64,000 nucleotides of DNA, taken from the NCBI GenBank assembly GCA_965116115.1, contig OZ220486.1, forward strand, positions 682,001-746,000, written 5' to 3'. The translations under genes were made by a program, and so were the position numbers. The notes under the pieces were generated by a model. The model ran no database searches and was not told the DNA's origin. It worked only from the letters and a program-made list of their open reading frames with translations. This DNA comes from JAPOXR01 sp965116115 (GTDB lineage Bacteria > Pseudomonadota > Alphaproteobacteria > Rhodobacterales > Rhodobacteraceae). This document shows, in pieces, positions 8,317-18,071 of the stretch (positions are counted from its first letter, which is position 1; each line of letters starts with the position of its first letter).

Positions 8317-9414
8317 TCAGGATTTGGGGCCTCTCTTTCCCGAGCCGGTGAGCGGAGGGCTGGACTCGTCCAGCGGCCATCTCGGCCGTGCGCTTAGATC
8401 AAATGGATCGCTGATGCCCGGTTGGAAAACCTCTATGCCTGCCCAGGCGATCATCGCCGCGTTGTCAGTGCAGTACCGGGCCTGCGGCGCGGCGAAACGG
8501 ATGCCGCGGACGGCGCAAAGGTTTTTCAGGCTGCCGCGGACGGCCCTGTTTGACGCGACTCCGCCGCACACGGCGAATGTCCGCGCATCGGTCCCCAAGT
8601 GATGCCGGTAAGCCTCCAAGGCCGATTTCGACTTTTCGGTGAAGACATCCACGACCGCCTGCTGAAATCCGGCGGCGAGATCGTCGGTGTCCGGACCTGA
8701 CAAGGCATCATCCGCGGCTATGCTGTTCCGCGCTTGAAGCAAAGCGGTCTTAAGTCCGGAGAATGACATATTGCAGCCCGTCTGGCCGGACAGCGGGCGG
8801 GGAAATTCAAACCGGCGGGGATCGCCGCGGAGCGCCGCCGATTCGACGGCCGGGCCTCCCGGCTGGGGCAGTCCCAGCAGCCGCGCCGATTTATCGAACG
8901 CCTCGCCCGGCGCATCGTCGATCGTTCCTCCGAGCCGCAGGTACGAATCAGCCGCCTGCACCGCCAGGAACTGACAGTGTCCTCCCGATGCGATCAGGGC
9001 CAGATACGGAAAATCCACTCCGTGGGTCATCCGCGCCGTCAGCGCGTGGCCAGCCAGATGATTAATGCCGAGAAACGGCTTGCCGGCACCGGCCGCGAGG
9101 CCCTTTGCGAATGCGACGCCGGCGATCAATCCCCCGATCAGCCCCGGCCCGGCGGTCACCGCGATCAGGTCGATCCCGCTGAGTGAAACGGATGATTCCG
9201 AAAGCGCCTGTCCGGCGCAGCCGTCAAGCCGGACTGAATGCGCCCGCGCCGCGATTTCCGGCACCACGCCTCCGAAGCTCAGATGAAGATCTCTTTGTCC
9301 GCGGACAACCGATGACAAAATTTCGGCTCTGCCGTCCGGGAGACGGCGGACGACGGCCGCCGCCGAGTCGTCGCAGCTGCTTTCAATGCCGAGCGCGGTC
9401 AGAGGGAGTGACAT
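8317..9414 (-). CDS. tsaD: tRNA N6-adenosine threonylcarbamoyltransferase
   Basis: TsaD (Kae1/YgjD family) transfers the threonylcarbamoyl group to A37 of ANN-decoding tRNAs, with TsaB and TsaE. The 365-residue frame has the family landmarks: LGIESSCDDSAAAVV at the N-terminus, GGVVPEIAARAH (48-59), TAGPGLIGGL (87-96), the metal-site pair H119 and H123 in NHLAGHAL, and the C-terminal SNRAVR and CTDNAAMIAWAG segments. The ATG at 9414 gives the usual N-terminus; a GTG at 9438 is possible. It is divergent from hemD with about 40 bases between the starts, so the two promoters must overlap. Confidence 0.95.
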   Translation of the reverse strand: MSLPLTALGIESSCDDSAAAVVRRLPDGRAEILSSVVRGQRDLHLSFGGVVPEIAARAHSVRLDGCAGQALSESSVSLSGIDLIAVTAGPGLIGGLIAGVAFAKGLAAGAGKPFLGINHLAGHALTARMTHGVDFPYLALIASGGHCQFLAVQAADSYLRLGGTIDDAPGEAFDKSARLLGLPQPGGPAVESAALRGDPRRFEFPRPLSGQTGCNMSFSGLKTALLQARNSIAADDALSGPDTDDLAAGFQQAVVDVFTEKSKSALEAYRHHLGTDARTFAVCGGVASNRAVRGSLKNLCAVRGIRFAAPQARYCTDNAAMIAWAGIEVFQPGISDPFDLSARPRWPLDESSPPLTGSGKRGPKS

Positions 9415-9456
9415 GGTTCTTGAAGGGATTTTCGCCACCGGTTACCAACCCGGCGC

Positions 9457-10230
9457 ATGAATGACAATAAATCCGGTTCGGAACACAAGCCGATCATCAT
9501 TACGCGGCCTCGTCGCGCGGCCCGGCGGACCGCTGATCAGTTGCGAGCGGCAGGGGCCGCCGGGCGCATCATGATTTCTCCTTTGGTGAAGATCACCGCC
9601 GCCGTGCCGCAGATGGATCTGGACGCCGGTTTTGAGGTGGTGTTCACCTCGGAAAACGGCGTATTGGCCGCCCCGCGTCCGCCGGCGGGGATGACCGCTT
9701 GGTGCATTGGAGAACGCACCGCGGCCGCCGCCCGTGTAAGGGGATTCGCGGCCACGGCGGCGGACGGAAACGCCGAGTCGTTGATCGCCCTGCTGCGGGC
9801 ATCCTGCCCAAAAAAACCGCTGATCTGGCTGCGCGGCAGACATTCCGCTGTCGATATCGAGGCGCGCTTGCTTGAAACCGGCGTCCGGGTGAGATCGGCG
9901 GTGGTGTACGGCCAAACAGCACTTCAGCTGTCGTCTGAAGCGGCGGAACTGCTTCGGTCCACGGCCTGCGTCCTGCCGGTGTATTCGCCGCGCACGGCGG
10001 CGATTCTGAGCGCGGAAGCCTCCGGCCTGCCTGACCCGGGCCATGCGATCTGCTGCCTCAGCGGACGCGTGAGAGATTCATGCGGACTGGGCTGGAAGAC
10101 GGAAACCGCGAGAAACGCGGGCTGTCTTATCCAAATGACGGTCAGCCGGGCGACGCAGGGATACGCCGGGAGAATTGAAGGCCAAGAGGCCGGCGAAAAC
10201 GGCCGTTATCCGCTTGGCGGCGATTTTTGA
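9457..10230 (+). CDS. hemD: Uroporphyrinogen-III synthase
   Basis: HemD closes and inverts hydroxymethylbilane to uroporphyrinogen III in haem synthesis. The protein has 257 residues, normal for the family, with the conserved opening PIIITRPRRAARRTADQL, the FTSENGV-type segment near 64-70 and PVYSPRTAAIL near 170, which is typical of alphaproteobacterial HemD. Sequence conservation in this family is low, so context counts: it is followed by the mitofilin-like and hemY genes, the standard alphaproteobacterial order. hemC, which often precedes hemD, is not in the window. Confidence 0.85.
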   Translation: MNDNKSGSEHKPIIITRPRRAARRTADQLRAAGAAGRIMISPLVKITAAVPQMDLDAGFEVVFTSENGVLAAPRPPAGMTAWCIGERTAAAARVRGFAATAADGNAESLIALLRASCPKKPLIWLRGRHSAVDIEARLLETGVRVRSAVVYGQTALQLSSEAAELLRSTACVLPVYSPRTAAILSAEASGLPDPGHAICCLSGRVRDSCGLGWKTETARNAGCLIQMTVSRATQGYAGRIEGQEAGENGRYPLGGDF

Positions 10231-10420
10231 CTGCAAATGTCGCTTGGCACAATTGAACGCCCTGTGGTATCAAAATCGCCGGGGCAGGCGTCCGGCGGAA
10301 CTGGGAATGATAAGACGGACCCCGGCGATTCGCCGGCATAACCGAACCCGATCGGCCGCAGACGAAATCGCCGCCCCATCCGGGTCATTGGCTGGATCAG
10401 GATTTTGAGGACGCGGTCAA

Positions 10421-11902
10421 ATGGCGGAAAAGCAAGACGGCGCGTCAGAACAACCGGCGGACACCGGCGCCATGATTGAAGAGGGATCAGGCGAAGCCGC
10501 GTCTGAAATCGGCAGGAAAGACGCCGGCAGTGCGCAAACCGGGGGCGACGGCAAACTGCGTTCGCTGCTGCTGAAACGCGGCCCTTCCAAGCGCTGGAAA
10601 CGGGCCGCTGAACCGTCCGCCGCCCCGACCGGAAAAACCGTGAAGAACCGCTTCCTGGAGCGGTTGGACAATGTTGTGTTTTTTACCGTGCGTGCCGTGC
10701 TTTTCGGCGTGATCGCCGCCGCCGCTGGCGTGACCGCGGCGTTTCTGCTTCGGCAATATGAAGGTTCACTGCCGTGGGACAGCGGCGTCCGGTCTGAGAT
10801 CGCCGCGTTGAACAGCGCCGTGTCGGCAGCGCAGACGTCGGTTCAGTCTTTGGGCGGAAGGCTTGATACGCTGGCCCGGGCCGAGGATCAGATCGCCGTG
10901 CTCAATGAAGAGATGGCGGCTCTCAGAAGTCTGATCGAAGATTCCAGCGGCGCGGCGGATGATCTCGGAGCGGAGATCCGGAATCTGTCAGAACGACTCA
11001 CCCTTGCGGAAGAATCGCTCGCTGAAAACGCAAACGAGATCAGAGAATTGCGGCTTGTTGCATCAGACGGCGGGCGGAATGCCCTGATCCAAGACATAAT
11101 GCTGCGTCTGGACTCTCTCGAATCAGCCGGTGCGCCGGTTCCGGGCGCGGAACCTGTCGGCTCTTCCGCGCAGCCGGGGCCGTCGCGGGCCTTTGATGCG
11201 CGGCTGTCGGCGGCAGAGACGAAAATCGGACAGCTGGAAAAATTCTATTCCGATGTGGAATCCGGCGGCGAGGCGGCGGCCGACTTGGAAGCTGTTGAGA
11301 TCCGGGTTCTCGCTCTGGAGGAGTCCCGCAGAGACGGAGTGGATACGGCGAAGTTGCAGTCGCGGCTGGCGGCTGTCGAGGGAGTCATTGAGGAGTTGAC
11401 GCCGTCCGGTGCCCTCCGCTCTCAGCAGGCGCGCCGGATTGCGCTTCTCGGCGTCAGATCCGCGGCGGAGATCGGTGCGCCGTATTCGGCTCTGATCAGC
11501 GGTGCGGAATGGCCGCCGGGCGGGTTTCCTGAAGTCGTGCTGACGCATTCGGACACGGGCGTCGCGACTTTGGAATATCTTCGCGCGGAGTTCATCGGCT
11601 ATTCCCGGCAGCTGCTGTCTTCGCCGGCCGCGTCTCCGGATTCAGGCGGGTTTTCCGGAATGCTGAAGAGGCTTTTCAGGATCAGGCCGCTGTCTCCCCG
11701 GGAAGGGGCGGAACCTGCCGCCGTGCTCTCGCGGGCCGAAGAAGATCTGCGGAGAAACGATCTGAGCGGCGCGCTGGCGCACCTTTCGGCTCTTCCGGAT
11801 CAGGGCAGGGAAATCATGGCTGACTGGATTGAGGCCGCGGAAGCGCGGGTTGCCGTGCTTGCTGCGCTCGACAGCATGCTGAAAGCCGCGGAGACGGAAT
11901 AG
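10421..11902 (+). CDS. Mitofilin/Mic60-like inner-membrane protein
   Basis: A 493-residue protein with a polar, disordered N-terminus (1-80), one membrane segment at about 85-110 (VVFFTVRAVLFGVIAAAAG), a long coiled-coil middle (about 125-340, with many LxxxEExxA heptads) and a conserved C-terminal domain. Alphaproteobacteria carry a Mic60 relative in just this place between hemD and hemY; the bacterial protein shapes intracytoplasmic membrane, with the coiled coil in the periplasm. It ends 10 bases before hemY, so the two are probably cotranscribed. The 190-base gap before it may hold a promoter, but I see no strong box. Confidence 0.82.
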   Translation: MAEKQDGASEQPADTGAMIEEGSGEAASEIGRKDAGSAQTGGDGKLRSLLLKRGPSKRWKRAAEPSAAPTGKTVKNRFLERLDNVVFFTVRAVLFGVIAAAAGVTAAFLLRQYEGSLPWDSGVRSEIAALNSAVSAAQTSVQSLGGRLDTLARAEDQIAVLNEEMAALRSLIEDSSGAADDLGAEIRNLSERLTLAEESLAENANEIRELRLVASDGGRNALIQDIMLRLDSLESAGAPVPGAEPVGSSAQPGPSRAFDARLSAAETKIGQLEKFYSDVESGGEAAADLEAVEIRVLALEESRRDGVDTAKLQSRLAAVEGVIEELTPSGALRSQQARRIALLGVRSAAEIGAPYSALISGAEWPPGGFPEVVLTHSDTGVATLEYLRAEFIGYSRQLLSSPAASPDSGGFSGMLKRLFRIRPLSPREGAEPAAVLSRAEEDLRRNDLSGALAHLSALPDQGREIMADWIEAAEARVAVLAALDSMLKAAETE

Positions 11903-11912
11903 AGCCGCGGAG

Positions 11913-13346
11913 ATGGCCGGGTCGCTCTTCAAGATTCTGCTTTTTGTCGCGGCAATCGCCGTCGTCAGCCTGTTCGCCGCCTTTGTTGCCGAGTCGGGAT
12001 CTGATGTCCGGCTGACCCTTTCCGGGTACGAAATCTCGACATCGCCTTTGACGTTCGCTGTCCTGATCGTCCTTGTTTTTCCGGCTTTCTGGCTGCTGTT
12101 TTTCCTGATCGGCCTTGTGAAAGCCGCCGCTAATTTCTTTTTGGGCGATGAGACCGCGCTGACCAGATATTTCAACAGAAACCGGGAGCAGCGCGGCTTT
12201 GAGGCGCTGGCCGACGGATTGCTGGCGCTGTCATCCGGCGAACCCAAGCTGGCGCTGGCGAAGGTCGCCCGCGCCGAAAGTCTGCTCAAACGGCCCGGAA
12301 TCACCGGAATCATCACGGCGCAGGCGGCTGAACGGGCCGGCGACAAATCCAAGGCGGTTCTGGCTTACAAAAAGATGCTGCAGGATGAGCGGACACGGTT
12401 CGCGGCAATCGCCGGCCTTCTGAAGCACAGGCTTGAGGACGGCGATGCGGCAACGGCACTGAAACTCGCCGAAAAAGCGTTTGTCATCAATCCGCAGCAT
12501 GAGGACATGCAGAATATTCTTCTCCGGCTCCAGTCGGCTAAGGAAGACTGGGAGGGAGCGCAGCGGACGCTTGCGGCCAAGCTGAGGCACCGGAAAATTC
12601 CGCGCGATGTGTTCCGCCGCCGCAACGCCATCCTGAAATTCGCGTCAGCACGGAGAAATATCTCGCAGGGCAGCGAAAAGGAAGGCGGAAAAGAGGCGGC
12701 GGCGGCCAACAAGGAACTGCCCGGTCTGGTCCCTGCCGCTGTTCTCGCCGCCGAGGTCAAATCCCGCGCCGGAGACCGGAAATCAGCCGAGAGCGTCATC
12801 CGTAAAGCTTGGAGCATACAACCCCATCCTGACTTGGCGGCGGCGTTCGCGGCGCTGGAGCCGGACGAATCTCCGTCTGCCCGCAAGAAGCGGTTTGAGA
12901 ACATGATCGGAAAGAACAGCACTCATCCGGAATCACGCATGCTGATGGCGGAACTGTCGATCGCGGACCGGGATTTTCCGGCGGCGCGCAGGGCCATCGG
13001 GACTTTGCCGGAGGAAAAGCCCACCGTCCGTTCGCTCGCGATCATCGCCGCCATCGAGCGCGGAGAGGGCTCCGATGATGCAGTCGTGCTCGGCTGGCTA
13101 GCGAAAGCGGTGTCTGCGTCAAGGGGGCCCCAGTGGGTCTGTGAAATCTGCAGTCGTGCGCATGAGGAGTGGGTTCCGGTCTGCGCCGGATGTGACGGTT
13201 TTGACACGCTCGAGTGGACCGAAGTTCCCGTAAAGGCGGAACTGCCGGAAACGTATACCGGTTTGCTGAATTTCGTGGCGAGCGAGTCCGACTCCGCAGA
13301 GGAAAGCGGTGACGGCCCCGGAAGTTCCTGCGGACAAAAAGTCTGA
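11913..13346 (+). CDS. hemY: HemY-like membrane protein with TPR repeats and a zinc ribbon
   Basis: The 477-residue protein starts with two membrane helices (about 6-27 and 45-72), followed by helical repeats of TPR type and, at the end, a Cys4 zinc-ribbon-like site: C410, C413, C424, C427 (WVCEIC, then VCAGC). This is the proteobacterial HemY of hem operons (not protoporphyrinogen oxidase); its exact role in haem synthesis is unsettled. The position after hemD and the mitofilin-like gene supports the call. Confidence 0.87.
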   Translation: MAGSLFKILLFVAAIAVVSLFAAFVAESGSDVRLTLSGYEISTSPLTFAVLIVLVFPAFWLLFFLIGLVKAAANFFLGDETALTRYFNRNREQRGFEALADGLLALSSGEPKLALAKVARAESLLKRPGITGIITAQAAERAGDKSKAVLAYKKMLQDERTRFAAIAGLLKHRLEDGDAATALKLAEKAFVINPQHEDMQNILLRLQSAKEDWEGAQRTLAAKLRHRKIPRDVFRRRNAILKFASARRNISQGSEKEGGKEAAAANKELPGLVPAAVLAAEVKSRAGDRKSAESVIRKAWSIQPHPDLAAAFAALEPDESPSARKKRFENMIGKNSTHPESRMLMAELSIADRDFPAARRAIGTLPEEKPTVRSLAIIAAIERGEGSDDAVVLGWLAKAVSASRGPQWVCEICSRAHEEWVPVCAGCDGFDTLEWTEVPVKAELPETYTGLLNFVASESDSAEESGDGPGSSCGQKV

Positions 13347-13530
13347 TGCCTTCCCGATAAGCGTTCAGACATGGCGGGATTGATGACAAAGGCGGGCTCG
13401 CAGGGGGAAAGGAAGGCTGTGGTTCTTGTCATGCCGGCAAGTGTTTCGGAATGGGCCGGAATGACGGCTCACACACAATAGACGATGCCCTGTCAACTGT
13501 CCCTTGGCCATCAATATATTAATCTCCGGA

Positions 13531-13693
13531 TGCTGAACCGGCGCATCCCGGACTAAGGAGACCCTATGCCGTGAGGTATCCGCGCGGCAGGAGGTGCGCA
13601 ATGCTGATCCGGCACCGGTGAAACGGCAGTTCGCTGATGAAGATGCACACGTCAAGCTGCACCTGCCCGGTCAATTATTATAACAATGATGAC
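13531..13693 (+). pseudogene. Diverged IS630 transposase C-terminal scrap
   Basis: The sequence aligns by eye with the last 45 codons of the IS630 transposase (REVSAWEKARNADPAPVKQRFTAEDARIKLH in the other copies; here VRNADPAPVKRQFADEDAHVKLH), then a decayed left end (caattattataacaatgatgactcg). It is clearly more diverged than copies A-D, so it represents an older element. Confidence 0.65.
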
Positions 13694-13734
13694 TCGCTGG
13701 ACGCGCAGCGAAATCGGGAAGCTGATCTCCGGGT

Positions 13735-14323
13735 TTGAAGGTCAGTGCGGATCTGTCTGTCCTAAAGACATACGCGGAACTTGAGCAGTTGGAAACTGTG
13801 TTTAAAGCGGTACTGACAAGAAATATCCTTCCTGATCTTTTGGAATCCGGTCTGGACTTAGTGATTTGCGGCACGGCTGCGGGCAAGCGTTCCGCGTCTG
13901 TGGGATCGTACTATGCGAATCGTACGAATCGCTTTTGGAAAATTCTGTTTGATGTCGGGCTGACACCTCATGAACTGCACCCACGACAATTCTGCCGATT
14001 GCTGACATTTGGTATTGGCTTTACCGATCTTGTAAAGCATCGCAGCGGCTCGGATGCCGAGCTTGCCCCAGCTGATTCGGACGTCGCTGGGTTCCGCAAG
14101 AAAATTGAAGACGCAACCCCGCATTCTGGAATTCAACGGCAAGACGGCGGCCTCAATATATTTCGCTGCACGCACCGGGGAAATTCGCTATGGTCTTCAG
14201 CAACAGAAAATCGGCCTTGCAGCTTTATATGTCACTGCAAATACTTCGGGGCGTAACAAATACTGGAACCCCGCTTCGTGGCATGAACTTGCTCGTCTTG
14301 CGCGCGAAGTGCGAGACTCTTGA
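13735..14323 (+). pseudogene. Mismatch-specific uracil-DNA glycosylase (Mug-like), frameshifted
   Basis: The first frame (TTG at 13735) reads LPDLLESGLDLVICGTAAGKRSA, then SYYANRTNRFWKILFDVGLTP and GIGFTDLVKHRSGSD, the pattern of Mug-type uracil-DNA glycosylases that remove U or T mispaired with G. After about 14118 the reading continues in another frame (LKTQPRILEFNGKTAASIYF to WNPASWHELARLAREVRDS). A single-base indel near 14110-14125 therefore breaks the gene. G+C content is lower than in the neighbours, and the gene lies among IS scraps. Confidence 0.75.
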
Positions 14324-14716
14324 TTTCAAGAAGTCCGCCTAATTGACGGCACTGAGACCGCGCCCGAGACGGACCATTTGACGTCCAGATATCGGATGGA
14401 GCCATCCTTTGCCGTTTTAAGAGGGTCCCGGCCGATAGCTTCGGTGAACCGGGCGGACGGCTGCTGCACGGACTCCCGCCCGCGATGTGCGTATCGCACG
14501 GTTGCGCGGATTATCTGGTTTCAGCCGGGCATCCGTCCGTTTACGGCCACGCACTCGTACATTACCAAGGCGTGCAAGGCATGGCTGTGCGGAAGCCGCA
14601 CAACCGAAAATTCCTGATTCCAGCCTGTTCTCGCACCGCATTCCAAGCGATGGACCATGTGTTCTGTCGGGCTTCCGCCCCGGAAACACGAACAGATTGC
14701 CCGGTTCGGCTTTACT
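14324..14716. other. Unassigned stretch
   Basis: I see no gene with convincing codon structure on either strand; short open frames overlap each other in all frames. It ends at CTAG, directly before an IS5 end. Confidence 0.3.
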
Positions 14717-14880
14717 AGGGCCTGTTGACAAATGGGGTTGCGCTTCGGGCGATTCGCTGCCATAATCATGTTAACGAGCGCCGGAGCGGCGCCGCAGGCA
14801 AGACAGGCAGGAAGACAAATGAACGCTGACAGAACCGCTTCTTCCCGGCAGAGCAGCCGACCCCGGCGGATGAGCGGCAG
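14717..14880 (+). mobile_element. IS5 type 1 fragment (transposase start)
   Basis: Begins GGGCCTGTTGACAAA, the IS5 inverted repeat, and continues with the sequence found upstream of the transposase in the element at 7.06-7.94 kb, then MNADRT and, after an internal deletion, sequence matching the LLPGKATDPG segment. Only about 160 bases remain. Confidence 0.75.
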
Positions 14881-14887
14881 GCCCGCC

Positions 14888-14990
14888 GCTTTGGAAATTC
14901 CCCGTTTTCCGGCAGCGGCCCGGCAGAGCTGATGAGCTTCAGGGCGCAGCGGTGATACCATTCTGAGGCGGCTTTCCGGACAAGCTGTCA
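14888..14990 (-). mobile_element. ISAs1 fragment (3-prime end of transposase)
   Basis: The plus strand matches the transposase tail region of the ISAs1 copies (gaaattccccgttttccggc, then gagctgatgagcttcag, gcggtgat). The minus strand would encode the ALKLISSAG-type end. It is about 100 bases long and joined directly to the IS5 fragment. Confidence 0.65.
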
Positions 14991-15180
14991 GGGGCAGACG
15001 CTGCTTCGCGCCGGACCGGGATGTCAGCAGCCGCATCGCGTCTTTTCTGAGAGAATTGAGGCGACGGCATGCGCCTTTGTGTGAAAATTTAACACATTCT
15101 GAAAAACTGCCGCCGGCGCTTTCGCAGCGCGCCGGGCGGAGTTAGAATGCGGTTTCCAGCTTCAAGAAAGGAAATATATC

Positions 15181-17885
15181 ATGACGACATCATTCAAATG
15201 GATTCCGGAACGGACGCCGGCGAAACCCCGCGCCGCCTCTTGGAAGGGGGGGGGGGCATCATTTCATGCGCCCGGTTCTTTGCCGCCGGTCCGGCTCTCG
15301 CATTACTGACGGCGCTTCCGGCCGCCCCGCCGCTCGGCGCGCAGACCACCGCGGGGCAGTGCGCGCCCGCCAAGGATTTGCCCGAGGTCACCTACAGCGG
15401 AGCCTTGATAACTACGCCGGGCACATCAGGGGCCGGCACCAAATACGCAATCTTGTGCCGCGGCATTAACAACCCGGGCGGCGTGAAGCTGACCTTAAGC
15501 GGGACGATCGGCGAGGAAGCCGATCCAATCAGCGGCAGCGGCATTGGAGTTGATACCGCCTCCGGCGCGGCTAAAGCCGCTATCACGATCGTCAACAACG
15601 GCGAGATTTACACGCAGCCAACCAAAGCGAGTGATGGGCGCGGCATCGTTGCCTTGGTCGCAAATCCGGCGAGCACGGACGGCATCACGATCGTCAACAA
15701 CGGCAAGATCATTTCGCAACATGAGGGAATCGTGGCGTGGCATGAGGGGGACGGTCCCATCACTGTCGAGACGGCGGCAGACAGCATAATTCAGGTGAGA
15801 CGTTTCGATGCTGTGTTCACGGGCCTCGGATACGGCATCTATCTCGAGATCGACAGCGACAGGAGGGCGGGCGTGAACGGCGACAGCACGGGCGCCATAA
15901 CGGTCAACCACAAGGGCAAGTTGCATTCAATGCTAGCCGGTATCGCTTTAAAGAGTGACGGAAAAGGGGCTATTACGGTGACAACGGGGCGGGAAAGCGT
16001 GATCCAGGGGAACACGGACGGCATTGCTGCCACGTCTGTCAACCCCGCAGCCGCGAACACGGGCGCGGTTTCGGTCACCCACAACGGCGTTCTCAGTGCT
16101 GCGGAGCACGGCATTCGCGCTTTCAACAGGGGAAAGGGCGCTGTCACGGTCGCGACCGGCGAAGAGAGTTCGATCACGACGACGGGAGCAACGCTTTATG
16201 CTATCGGCATCGAAGCGTCATTAAGGCATAATGCGGAGGAAACAAGCGGAAGCGGCGTCACCGTCACCCATGAGGGCACGATAAGCGCGGCGGCGGACGG
16301 CATCTTCGCGTCCGTCCGCGGAGGAAATGTCGGTTTAACAAGGGCTCCCAGGGATGGTTTAGAAAGCGCTCCTTCGTCCAGGGATGCGGAGAGCGGCGGT
16401 CTGATCAGGGTCATGGTCGGCGAGAACGGCGCGGTCACCGCCGGCCGCCATGGCATCCAGGTGTGGCACCATGGTTCCGGCAAGTTCGATGTCGCCGTCC
16501 GCGGCAAGGTCGCGGGGGACAGCGGGAGCGCCGGCGGCGACAAATACGCTGGCGTTCATATCGCGACCGCGGCGGAGCTGATCAAGGGATCGGACCCGGC
16601 GGCCGGAGGCGGCGGCACGATCACGGTCGGTTCCGGAGGTCATGTTTCGGCTTCCGGCGTCGCTGTCAGGGTCGACCCCTACGCGGGTCCGGTGAGAGTG
16701 ATCCTTGAACAGGACGACGAGGGTTTCGCCGGTCATATCGACGGCAAGATCCTCAATCCGGGCAAGGACGGGGGAACGGCCGGCCGGTCCGCGCTGACCT
16801 TCCATACCCGTGCGGGCGCGGACGGCGATCTGACGGCGCTGACCCCGGGCACGGGCGTACTTGAACGGCGGGGCGCGCGCGCGGGGGTTTATGTTCCCGT
16901 TCAGAGTTTCAAGCTGACGACGCTTGCTGACGAGCAAGGTTATGAGTTCAGGGACGCGGGCGGAGCGGGGCGGATCTACAGCCCGCGGGCGCGGCTGTAC
17001 GAGGCGTTGCCTTCGGCGCTGCTGGGTCTGACCGCCGGTTCCGGGAGCGGGACCGTGACGCGGACGCGCGACGGTTCCGGCGGCTGGGCGAAGGTATTCA
17101 TGAGCGACGGCGAGCGCACAGCGGGGAGTTCGACGACGGGCACGGGCCGGCACGGCCATGCGCTCGGCTGGGACATGAGGCGGCAGGGCCTGGAGATCGG
17201 CTATGATTTCCCGGCTGACGAGACGCTGCGTCTGGGTCTGGGGATCGGGCAGCGCGCGGTGAAAGCCGCGGTCATGCGCGGCGGGGACATCAAGGCGAAG
17301 GCGACCGGCGGGGCGCTGACGCTGGGCTGGCGTCCGGACAACGGTTTCCACGTCGACGGGCATCTGTCATATGCGGCTGTGAACGGCATCGAACTCAGCC
17401 CCGCGGGCGGCGGCGCGGTGATCAAAGCGGCCGGCGGCAGCGGCGTGTCAGTCGGCGTTTCCGCCGGCACGGAGACGGAATTCCAAGGGATGAAAGTGAC
17501 GCCGCGGGCCGGGCTTGAATGGTCGTCGGTGAAGACCGGCGGTTTCACGGAGCCGGCGGCGTTCGAAGGGGCCGGCGAAGTGTCGGAAATCACCGCGCGG
17601 GGCCTGAAAGGGACGCTGGGGGCGAGGATCGACATGGCGGCCGGTGAGAGCGGGACGTTCTGGGTCTCGGCGGACGCAGAGCACGATTTGAAGGACGAAA
17701 CCAGCGTCACGGTCCCCGGCGCCGTCCTCAAGGCGGAGATGAAGCCGACCTGGGGCCGGCTCGGGTTCGGCGGCGAGTTCAGGCTGAGCGACATGATGAC
17801 GGTGTCGGGCAGCGCCTTCTACGCCATGGCCGGCGGGGGCAACAAGGATCTCGGCGGCTCTCTGGCCCTGAACGTGAGTTTCTGA
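15181..17885 (+). CDS. Autotransporter adhesin-like protein 1, probably phase-variable
   Basis: The passenger-plus-barrel frame runs without a stop to 17885 (about 900 residues). Order: hydrophobic signal segment with cleavage-like ending (ALALLTALPAAPPLGAQ), a repetitive beta-helix-like passenger rich in ITIVNNG, VTVATG and VTHEGTISA motifs, a linker (ILNPGKDGG, FHTRAGADGD), and a C-terminal barrel of about 270 residues ending in SLALNVSF. Its likely place is the outer membrane with an exposed passenger. The best start is ATG 15181 after AAAGGA, but a G11 tract (15246-15256) leaves that start out of frame with the passenger; G12 or G9 would join them. An in-frame ATG at 15147 (GGAG upstream) is open now but gives a poorer signal peptide. 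Confidence 0.82.
15246..15256 (+). repeat. G11 homopolymer at the signal-peptide boundary
   Basis: Eleven consecutive G follow codon 21 of the ATG 15181 frame. From that start the present length runs into TGA at 15307-15309. Adding one G (or removing two) joins it to the signal peptide and passenger. Tracts of this length are prone to slipped-strand mispairing. Confidence 0.85.
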
Positions 17886-17903
17886 ACCGGGAAACAGACA
17901 GTT

Positions 17904-17930
17904 CCGGGGGCGGCGGAGAGCCGTCCCCGG
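17904..17930 (+). terminator. Hairpin after autotransporter 1
   Basis: CCGGGG-G-CGGC pairs with GCCG-T-CCCCGG around a 5-nt loop, 18 bases after the stop codon. There is no T run, so this is a possible but weak intrinsic terminator. Confidence 0.4.
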
Positions 17931-18050
17931 GCCGGCTGCTCAAGGAGCTTGAGGAACGCGGTCCGGAGGCGGTGATTCCTCCGCTTCAGGATCGGCGGCG
18001 GATCCGGGACCGCGGCCGCGGCATGTATGGACAGCAGTATCAGGTCGGGA
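17931..18050 (+). mobile_element. IS5 type 1 fragment (transposase C-terminal part)
   Basis: Plus-strand translation gives GRLLKELEERGPEAVIPP, then RRRIRDRGRGMYGQQYQV, matching the orfB region of the IS5 at 7.1-7.9 kb. Both ends of the IS are missing. Confidence 0.75.
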
Positions 18051-18071
18051 GTTCTTTTGCGGGAGTAACTA

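Noticed and set aside
14521..15036. A 171-codon minus-strand open frame
   Set aside because: It is a chimera crossing an ISAs1 fragment, an IS5 fragment and unassigned sequence; no single gene is supported.
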